Assembly: GCA_933228895.1 (NCBI GenBank)
Contig: OW121846.1
Span: 112,113,054-112,177,053 of the forward strand
DNA from: Platycnemis pennipes
Taxonomy: Eukaryota; Arthropoda; Insecta; Odonata; Platycnemididae
DNA length: 64,000 nt
Direction: 5' to 3'
Positions 56,400 to 64,000 of this stretch are shown here, in pieces (position 1 is the stretch's first letter; the number at the start of each line of letters is the position of its first letter). Below the pieces are notes generated by a model. The model saw nothing but the letters and a program-made list of their open reading frames with translations, was not told the origin of the DNA and did not search any database. The translations under genes and the position numbers were made by a program.

Positions 56400-58386
56400 T
56401 CTAGAAGAGGAAAAAAAGAATAAAATTTGGAGAGAAAAAACATGCAAAATTGTGGAACCTTAAGAAGGGCAACTTTGTTACACAGTAAATGGGAAAGAAA
56501 TAAATTGTAAATCGAGAAAGGTAAGGAAAAAAGAATGAAGGATATGAGAAGATGTAAACTCGTACGTGGAAAAGTGTAAATTGTTCACAGAGGGGTGAGG
56601 AACCACTTCAAGAAACGGCTAGTATATTGTATTGTCAATGGGAACAAGAATGGAGACCTTGTACTTGAAAATTGAGATAAAGTGAACAGATGGAATGAAT
56701 ACTGAAATTAGTTGTACAATGGAAATCTTAGGGTGAAAGCAATCGAAAGGGAAAATAAAGTCGGTAAGGATGATTTGAGAGCCGTAAGTGTCAGATCGGA
56801 ATTCAATGCAGCTGTAAGGGGCTCGTGGATAAATGAGGTTTCTGAAATAGATTATATTCCTGCTGAGCTAGTTAAAAATGTGGAGAGAAGACATTTAACC
56901 AGCTGTATTAAACCATCAAGACATGTACTCGAAAGGAGAGATACCCATGGACTTTGGGAGGAGCGACATCCCCTATTCCCAAAAAGAAGAGGTCGAAGAA
57001 TTGAAATTTTTAGGACCGTGAGCCTGACGACATCGCCTCAAAAGTTCTCCAGTACGCCTCGTTCTGCAGGCATTCCTTGCCGACGTGCGCACGGAGGGTT
57101 GGGGGGTCGCAGCGTCCGCTCCGACCTCCGCCGCCTGGGCACTGCGGTAGGTTCCCGCCGAAAAGGGTTCTCAGACGTCTTGGTGGACCTTGGGCGGAGG
57201 ACTCCCATGAAGCGGTCACTGCCTCTTTCAACAATGGCAAAGTGCCATTGCTGCCGGATTGAGCACGAGTTTTCCCAGCAGTGGTTGCCCAGCTCTGGAG
57301 GTGTGTGGACTCGGTCGCTTGTCGCGCGGGCGTCTTTGCGCTCGCGGAATAAAGACAGCCGTTTTTCGCTCGAATACCTGTCTCCGTAGTCTCATTGATA
57401 ACTCGGGACACCAAAGAACCCAGCATCGCACTAAGGTATTGGCAAGAATCAGCTATGGAAGAATAGAAGGGAAGCAGAGGAGTTACTGGATGAGGATCAA
57501 TTTGCTTTCGGAAAAAACAAGGGCTCAGAGGAAGCGATTTCGGCCCCCGGGCTACTGAAGACAAAAGAATGGAAAAGAACCTACCGACGCTCATTGCGTT
57601 TGAAGATTTAGAGAAAGCATTCGAAAATGTGGATTCGAATTCAACGCTGATGGTTGTGAAGCAAATTGGAGTATGATGCAATGACCAAAGTATCATCCAG
57701 ATTTTTTATGAAAACCAGGTGGCTCTGGTCTATTCAGGACCCAGTAATTGAGAATTAAGAATAAATAAAGAAGTGAGACAATGTTGCACTGTCTCCCGTA
57801 TTATTTAGTGTCTACATCGAGAAAGCTTGGAGTGGTGAAAGGAGTGATGATCCATGGGGAACAAATCAGTATGCTTAGATTCGCCGAATATATAGCAGTC
57901 ATGAAAGAAGCGGAAGGAGATTTAAAGAATACTCTAGTAAACACTGAGAGGAGTATGGCAAGATATCATCTGAATACCAGTAAAAATAAAAATAAAGTTT
58001 GAAAAACAGTAAGAAATCTAGACCAAAGTTAAAATGGGAAAACATAAATCTTAGGATGCGAAGGAGTATCGTACCTGGGCAACCAGCGATGGACGCAAGA
58101 AGAAAGATATTGTCAGCATAATAGCACATGGGAAAAGGGAATTTTATAAAAAGAAGTTTCTGTTTAGAGATGGAAATACACGTAGGAGTAAGGAAGCAGA
58201 TCATCTTAACATACATCTGGAGTACTCTTCTTCATAGAAGTGAGGCATTGACTATAACAGCAGCAGATAAGGCAAAACTAGAATCATTTGAAATGTGGTG
58301 CTACCAAATAATGATGAGGATAAAATGGATCGACCGAGTGACAAACGAAGATCTCTCAAGAAGGGTGGAAAAAAAAGTCTGCCGAT
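56400..58386 (+). pseudogene. RTE/BovB-like LINE copy interrupted by a GC-rich insert
   Basis: In order: the linker (ELYNGNLRVKAI... 56712), EIDYIPAELVKNVERR, KKRGAQ-like KRRGRRIEIFRTVSLTTS (about 56980-57040), then the insert, then KVLARISYGRIEGK (57434), FEDLEKAFENVDS (about 57600), ARQC-like NKEVRQCCTVSPVLF, an altered catalytic region (MLRFAEYIAVMKEAEGD, about 57870) and the C-terminal WCYQIMMRIKWIDRVTNED ending near 58386. FAEY in place of FADD means the active site is lost. No 3' tail remains; the CR1-like copy starts directly after it. Confidence 0.75.
57050..57425 (+). mobile_element. GC-rich ~370-bp insertion of unknown type
   Basis: Unrelated GC-rich DNA splits the LINE reading. 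CATCGCCTCAAAAGTT before it and CATCGCACTAAGGTATT after it are two versions of the same LINE site, consistent with a ~16-bp target duplication. Near its right end are AATAAA (about 57348) and CGTTTTTCGCTCGAATACCT. No A/B box, poly-A or terminal inverted repeat is seen. It could be a solo terminal repeat, a processed transcript or a SINE of unknown type. Confidence 0.45.
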
Positions 58387-58484
58387 CCTCGATGCAAACG
58401 TTCCAGTTCATTATTTAAGCCTATTTCGTAAGGATCCCACACACTGGCGGCATATTCAAAATGAGGTCTAACAAAAGAATAGTA

Positions 58485-58650
58485 GTAGCAAGGAGAAAAA
58501 TCACTTTGTAAGATTCCACAAGTTTATTCAGACACCGACCTTGGTTTCGATTGCAGTACAATCATCTGACGTTGAAGATCTTACTAAGTGGATTTTCTCC
58601 TTGCTACCATCATGCAGTTCCAACAAGTAGAGCCTGAGGACTTCGTTTTT
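58485..58650 (-). mobile_element. 166-bp insertion with 12-bp target duplication, inverted repeats and hammerhead-like core
   Basis: AAAAGAATAGTA occurs at 58473-58484 and 58651-58662, once on each side, inside a CR1-like copy that is otherwise continuous. The insert has ~28-bp inverted repeats (58487-58514 and about 58577-58608, with GTAGCAAGGAGAAAA in common) enclosing the hammerhead-like motif, plus a ~40-base extension. It has no coding capacity. The structure fits a minimal Penelope-related or retrozyme-like element. Confidence 0.6.
58537..58568 (-). ncRNA. Hammerhead-ribozyme-like motif
   Basis: Minus strand order: CAGATGA (consensus CTGATGA), TTG TACTG CAA as a short helix II, TCGAAAC, CAAG, then GTC. 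GAAACC with GGTC gives a short helix III. Helix I is not well supported: the bases on each side (AACGT and GGTGT) pair poorly. One core base is changed, so activity is doubtful, but the ancestry looks convincing. Confidence 0.42.
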
Positions 58651-59087
58651 AAAAGAATAGTAACTAATTTCTCGTATATGATCATCACCTTTCCCCAGTA
58701 CCCTTGATGAATCCCAGTTTACTCTTAGCTTTACCCATTATTTCACGTAGTTGTTTACCCCAGGATATATCATGTGTCAGTCTCATTCCAAGATATTTAT
58801 TGGATTCCAGTTTGTTATTTTATTATTCCTTACAGAAGGAACACGATTGGACCTATGACACTATCTTGTGGCACACCCGTTGCGACTTCAATTGCCGGGG
58901 AGGTAACCCCGGCCAAAACAACTCTTTATCGTGTAAAAAATCATTAATTCATGATATTATATCACTGTCCAGCCCATAACATTTTAACTTCACAAGCAAC
59001 TTGCGATGAGACAACTTGTAAAAAGTTTTCTTAGAATCAAGATACGATAGCATCCACTGGAATATTATTTTCGCCAGAAGCTAAAAT

Positions 59088-59650
59088 CATCATCATCACC
59101 ATCGGTCAGTAATCCGAGGATTGGTTTGACGCAGCTCTCCACTAAATTATTTTATCGGCCAACCTCTTTATATTCACGCAATTCTTCTCTTTTAGATCCC
59201 TCACGACCTGTTCCATGTATCTCATACAAGGCCTGCCTTTTTACTTCTCTTCTTCTTCTTCTCTTCTTCTTCTCGTTCACTTTTCCCTCTACGGTTGTCT
59301 TCATCAGGCCATCGTGTCTCAAGATATGGCCGATTAAGTTGTCCCGTCTTCTTCTTAGGGCATTCAGAAGACTTGCCTTTTCTACCACTCTTCTTACGGC
59401 TTCCTCGTTACTTACTCGGTTTCAATTACTAATCCATTTAATCTTCATCATTCTTCTGTAGCACCATTTTTCGAATGCTTTCACCCTTTTCTTCTCCGCT
59501 GCTGTCATCGTCCATGCCTCACTGCCGTAAACAAGCATGCTCCAGATGTACATAAGTTCTGATGAATTGTTTCCTTACTTCTACGCTTGTATTTCTAGCT
59601 GTAATTAGATTCTTCTTTTCGTAGAATGTCCTCTTTGCCTGGGCTAAGAA
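59088..59650 (-). pseudogene. RTE/BovB-like LINE, 3' end copy
   Basis: The minus strand carries GSEAWTMTAAEKKR-type sequence (about 59490-59530), then LNALRRRRDNLIGHILRHDG and LMKTTVEGKVNEKKKRRRRR (59152-59388), and the CAATCC trailer with a GATGATGATG tail at about 59088-59100. It abuts the CR1-like copy, suggesting insertion into it. The ~390 bases after it (59651-60039) show nothing recognised. Confidence 0.75.
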
Positions 59651-60043
59651 GCAAATAATATCGTGTGAAAATATGCAAGTTGAGTTTCATACATTACATA
59701 CAATTTCGTTCAGTTTATACAAGCGTTTGTACAAGAAATTGTACAAAAAATTGTATCGTGTAAAGCGGCCTTTAAAAGGGAAACAAAATTGTACTCACAA
59801 TAGATATTATAACTTCCTCAAAGACAAGCCATTCACATCAATGCATGGAACATACCAAATTTAGGTGTAGATAATACAGGTAATGAGACATGGAATCCTT
59901 AATGGCAAACCAACGCTCGAGTTCCTTCTAAATCCAAATCATCTTTGCGGTGGTCACTGTGGCACAAGCTACTCTTGAATAAGATTTCACTGTCAGAGAC
60001 GCGTACTTTGATATCACTCCCAACTTGAGGCACATGTTTTTAA

Positions 60044-62798
60044 CACTAGCATGCCCGGCCTATCCTCACACCCCATAATGCCCGAGTGGGTCAATTTGAC
60101 CCAAGGTAACTAAGCTTACATATTTTACTCAAAAATTATCATTTCTTCTCAGTTTTGTTACTAGTATTGTTTAGAAAACATTTGGGAAGGCATCAGAAAA
60201 TTTAGTATCAAGGAAAATGATAGAATTTTAATTGTTCAACAAGTTTTACGGCATTATGAGAAAACTAATTGCAACGAATTTGTGAATATCTGTCACTGTT
60301 GATTGTAAGGGTTTGGAAGGTACAATGAATTTCCATAGTATCAGGTTTATAAGACAAATTGACATAAATATTTATGGTGCAAAATAAATAATGGTTAATT
60401 TTTTCAAGTACATGTTGGTTTGCCTTGAATGCAAAATTGAAATACATGCCTTGAATTACAACATTTTTTATGTATTCCAAGTGAATGTTGGTGTAATTTC
60501 AATCTAAAAGAATGCAATTAAATCAAGTATATTCATTAAAAATAAAGTAAGACTATTCCAATATAATAAAAATACTGAATAAAATAAAATATCATCCTAT
60601 TTTTCTGAATCACAATTACTAGTTGTTAATAACGACAGTGAATTTGAAATTTCAGCATACTACAGTCATAGGATATATTTCAGCACATCAGTATGGTTTT
60701 CAAATTATTTTCCAAAACAATATAAATGTTTCATCAAGAAAATTAATTGTCCTATGCGTATTTTGCATATATGTTTGGATTTTGCTTTACATTTACCGCA
60801 CTGCATATGTTTGCATCATGAGAATTTTCTACACTTTTGTTGCCTTTACAGTCCGTTTTTACTTCACACATACGTGATTTTACTGGTTCTACGTCAGAAT
60901 CGGCATCTTCCTTTTGTTTTCTGATACTTCTACAAATGAAGTAGCCTTCCCTTAGCTCTTCAGGTAATTTTTGGATAAATTTACGTTGGGAAATATTGGA
61001 CCCTGTAACAATTTTGTAGAGAGCATAGGAGTTGGTAGCAGCAATATCTAGCATATAATAAAAAGAATGAACTGGCCAGTGTCAGGCCGAAGCCTTTACT
61101 GAACACCTTCTTGCCAGTTTGTCGACTATGTAAACACCGTTCTTCTTTACTGTGTAGAATGAAACGGTCACCGTAGTCTTTTTATCATTATTTGCAATAT
61201 CAACTGTGGGTTGTAGAGCACTGATAAGTGCAATATTCTTGAATTTCTTGCCTTGATAAATTGTAAGCGTGATGCCCTCATTTTTGAGAACTTTAGTAGA
61301 GTAAAACAGCTCCTGTATGGTTTATAAAATTGTTGCTATTTTCCGTCGTGCCTTGTTCACAGTACCAGTTTCCTAAGTAGGAAAATCCGTTCAAAATCTG
61401 TTTTGGTTTTATGTCTACAGCAAACCAGTACTTCTGCCCCCATTTGTCCGGTTTTGAAGGAATAAATTATATAGAAGGCCATCCAGCTTTACTCTGAAAG
61501 GGTTATTCATCGACAGTAATATTCGGTCCAGGTTTATAGGCCACGATACACTTTTCGATGAACTTATTCCAAACAGCCGAGGAAAGAGCAAATTTATCTC
61601 TCTTCAGTCTAATGGAGCGGACATTCCCCTCATCAAACCTCAAAAACCGCATTACTTCACAGAAACAGTTCTACGTATAGTTCCTTACAAAATGGAGAGC
61701 CCCATGCATCCGATTACAAAGAATGGATGCAGAATTTTGCGGACCCTGATACTCCCCGAGCATATAATATGGCAATAAATGCTTCTAACTCATTCAGTTG
61801 AAGCCATCAATGGTCATTTTCTGTTTGTCTGTAGGCCTCTGCTTCCGTGCACCGCTTCACGTATTGAAGCATAGATTCATCTATAAAAAGATGCCACGCG
61901 CTTGCAACACTTTCTTTTGAAATATGCCTTTTTGCGTGAGGTGTAGGTCCAGGCGTTTCCCTTAGAATATTTAGCTGTGCCCGCCTACCAAGGGAATTCG
62001 CACCCAAGGGAAATGGCACTCTCTGATTCCTTCCCTGATTTCTGAAATTCCTGCTATTCCGAATTAGTTTCTTCCCAACTATAACATCCTCAGTTGAAGG
62101 TAAAGGTTCCGAATCCTCTTCGTAGTTATCGTCACTTGTCTTCCGTGAATGTGTCTCCTTCGCAGTCAGATTCATCATCAGGGATATTAGGTAACTGAGA
62201 TATGATTTCTCTCGGAGTGAGAACTCCTTTTGAAGACATGCCTTCTAAAGCACTTCAATTTCTTGAAAAGCACACGTATCACAGGTAACTTATTAAGCTG
62301 CCTATTCTGCAATCCACAACTGAGCAGTTTACAATGATAGTATTACGAGCTGAGAGTTCAGATAAGTGGAAACATTAGAATAGAAGAGGGGTAATGACCA
62401 AATGAGGGAAGTTAGGGCAAGAATGTCAAATTATGCAACCCAAGATTTAGAATGCAATGTAATGTATCAACACTTAATTACCCCTGAAATAATAACGCAA
62501 TGTAGGAAGATGAATAATGCATTCTAATAGCCAATGTTATATTGAATACAAAGGAGGAGGCGAGAGGTTTTAGATGAATTTAAGGCCTGGGTCAAAATGA
62601 CCCATTCGGGCATGGTAGGTATAAGGGATGAGAAAAACTGGGAGAAACAATATTATCAGGCCTAACTTTTGCACAGTGGTAAATCACGATAAATGATTAA
62701 AAGTCAAGAAATATGAGGCCAAAAACTCTCTCCATTTCTAAACAATCGACAAAAATATTCTCTCTTGGGTCAATTTGACCCGTCCGGGCATTCTAGTG
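60044..62798 (-). mobile_element. piggyBac-like DNA transposon, complete ends, dead gene
   Basis: TTAA at 60040-60043 and 62799-62802 flanks a 2755-bp element. Its ends CACTAGCATGCCCGG and (reversed) CACTAGAATGCCCGG match at 14 of 15 positions. TTAA targeting is diagnostic of piggyBac. Near the ends are copies of a palindromic word GGGTCAATTTGACCC next to GGGCAT: 60078-60102, 62589-62613 and 62767-62791. The transposase lies on the minus strand and is broken. About 700 bp at the low-coordinate side is non-coding. Confidence 0.9.
60752..62239 (-). pseudogene. piggyBac-like transposase, frameshifted
   Basis: The start codon is probably at 62239 (MSSKGVLTPREIISQLPNIP). The first frame stops after TFTEDK and the reading continues in another frame as DDNYEEDSEPLPSTEDVIVG... 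to HLFIDESMLQYVKRCTEAEA (61807-62178). Further in, KPGPNITVDE holds the first catalytic aspartate of the DDE_Tnp_1_7 fold but is followed by a stop. FIPSKPDKWGQKYWFAVDIK follows. The C-terminus is MLDIAATNSYALYKIV with a cysteine-rich tail CEVKTDCKGNKS (60752-61054). The total span of ~1490 bp is a little short for the family, whose members usually exceed 550 residues. Confidence 0.85.
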
Positions 62799-62818
62799 TT
62801 AAATATAAACTTTACTAT

Positions 62819-62958
62819 CACTCACTCAGTGATTCAACCCGAAGGTTGGTTTTGATAGGTGAGAGTAGAGCTCACCCCGTACTAAGCCAATCCGGTCAGC
62901 CCCTCAGGACCCTCCGGTCAGCAGCTCAGCGCTCTACCCACTAGGCCACCACGACCCC
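62819..62958 (-). mobile_element. tRNA-like SINE, 140 bp, with 12-bp target duplication
   Basis: AAACTTTACTAT (62807-62818) and AAACTCTACTAT (62959-62970) flank it, with one mismatch. On the minus strand it starts GGGGTCGTGGTGGCCTAGTG, with an A box TGGCCTAGTGGGT and GAGCGCTGAGCTGCTGACCG as an anticodon-arm-like segment. The normal B box is missing; GGGTTGAATCAC lies farther downstream. It sits 16 bases from the piggyBac TTAA. It is a different family from the one at 40190. Confidence 0.6.
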
Positions 62959-63089
62959 AAACTCTACTATAGTTAAAATATAAATTATAATTAAGTTTTT
63001 TTTCTTTTTAAGATGAAAAATTTCCACAAAGTAAAGCCTGAAACATCCTGAGTTCTTCATGGATTGTTTGAATACAGTTATATAAATCC

Positions 63090-63130
63090 GCGCAATACCC
63101 TGCAAGCCACTACGAGGATGTGTGACATTA
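63090..63130 (-). repeat. CR1/L2-like LINE, 3' end fragment
   Basis: CAATACCCTGCAAGCCACTA followed by CGAGGATGTGTGACA is a diverged copy of the conserved 3' terminus. Confidence 0.55.
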
Positions 63131-64000
63131 ATGTTACATATAAGCTTCGGCATACGTTACCTTTAGCTTGACAAATACATATTTATTTCATCAATAAATA
63201 TTTTTGATTGCCTCGCACATATCAAACTCAAGTGAATAATGAGAAGCTAACAAAAGGCGAAGATTACATCTCATAGGTATTAAAATAGATCTGTGATTGG
63301 CTGGTCACTCAACCAATGAAAATGCACTTGAGCGTGACGGAGCTTTGTGAAATAATAAAGAAGATATTATCTCTGGGACACCAGTCATTCTTTCACCTTC
63401 TCCCGGCGTTGCCGAAATGAATTCCTGACACTCCACGTAGCTCCATGTCACGGCAATGATCTCCCAAGGAGCAAAAAAGACTAAGGGAGATAATTAGGGA
63501 GCCCATTATATCGTCATGATGCCTGTATTGGCGTTGCTAACGCATGTTAGGTACGTATGTACATACAAATGAATATATATAGATAAATGCCACTGTAGCC
63601 AGTGGTCCCTTTATTGCTTTAAAGATACTAGCCATCTAGCGGTCATCATGTGGCAATGTTATCTAACATTTTTCCATGAAGTAGCCTAGTTGCATGTTAA
63701 TAATACATGCACATAGCACGTATATGTAGATCGTGCATAGTCGCTTAGAGCCGTGGTTAAGTGGCCATCTTAAGGGCTTCAACAATATTCGGTATTAGTA
63801 ATAAGAATAGATTCAGACAAAAGTGTAAAACAAGGTATGTGCGCATCCAAATTTGAAAATCAAATCGAAATTGGACGGTAAAGACGTAAAATTTGAATTT
63901 CATTCTTAATTCTAGAATTTTCACTTCTTAACGCTGTTTAAAACAAACCTTTCTTCAGATTAGCTCCAAAGTTGCAAATTTGATTTCTTAGACATTTTTC
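63131..64000. other. Stretch with no recognised feature
   Basis: AT-rich DNA to the end of the window. No coding, repeat or RNA signal is recognised. Confidence 0.4.

Larger units (their letters stand above)
58387..59087 (-). pseudogene. CR1/L2-like LINE copy, reverse transcriptase part, split by a small insertion
   Basis: The minus strand of 58663-59087 matches the reverse transcriptase of the copy at 2840-4900 between about 3580 and 4230: the KNAFDKV region, GVPQ-type site with GVTSPAIEVATGVPQDSVIG, and the MGKAKSKLGFIKGTGE segment. After the insert at 58485-58650 the LINE resumes at 58387-58484 with RPHFEYAASVWDPYEIGLNN. Collinearity across the insert is exact. Confidence 0.75.

Noticed and set aside
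57010..57696. 228-codon open frame on the minus strand across the GC-rich insert
   Set aside because: It spans the junction between a plus-strand LINE and the insert and owes its length to GC content.

Overview
This window reads as AT-rich, repeat-dominated nuclear DNA of an invertebrate, most likely an arthropod with a large genome. The evidence is the mix of elements: many decayed non-LTR retrotransposons, tRNA-derived SINEs, a pogo-type and a piggyBac-type DNA transposon, short inverted-repeat elements and Penelope-like fragments. I see no convincing host gene, rRNA, functional tRNA or CRISPR array. The taxon is inference; nothing here fixes it more closely. Element boundaries were read by eye, so edges without a target-site duplication may be off by tens of bases.

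Two LINE families account for most of the coding remnants. One is RTE/BovB-like: its C-terminus ends in ...RRIEWRAASNQS and its 3' tail is a short GATGAT repeat. Pieces lie at 0.1-1.4, 9.3, 14.9, 18.7, 36.3-38.3, 40.6-41.5, 42.7-44.0, 53.9-54.3, 54.9-55.4, 56.4-58.4 and 59.1-59.7 kb. The other is CR1/L2-like, with a 3' end built around GTGTGTGGCAGGGGGTGA and a tail of TACATC repeats. Pieces lie at 2.2, 2.8-4.9, 10.9-11.4, 17.1, 24.3, 28.3, 28.8, 34.6, 48.7, 50.1, 58.4-59.1 and 63.1 kb.

The best preserved element is a complete pogo/Tigger-like DNA transposon at 11437-14777. It has 25-bp terminal inverted repeats (24 of 25 match), a TA target duplication, internal copies of the terminal motif and an uninterrupted 570-residue transposase with a C-terminal PHD-like zinc finger. 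A 2.75-kb piggyBac-like copy (60044-62798) keeps its TTAA sites and termini but its gene is broken.

Non-autonomous elements include a tRNA-Gly-like SINE family (one complete copy with 14-bp target duplications, and one copy inserted inside another), a TWA-type MITE at 23724-24054, and three copies of a roughly 535-bp element with AATGGGG...CGTTTAC ends. Several long perfect or near-perfect palindromes match no family I recognise.

The most unusual pattern is a set of hammerhead-ribozyme-like motifs (about 22.78, 23.3, 35.1, 42.3 and 58.55 kb). Several sit in short segments flanked by inverted repeats, and one lies inside a clean 166-bp insertion with a 12-bp target duplication. Two Penelope-like GIY-YIG endonuclease fragments (31.4 and 41.8 kb) share the window. 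I infer a family of small, ribozyme-bearing, Penelope-related elements; this needs a covariance-model search.
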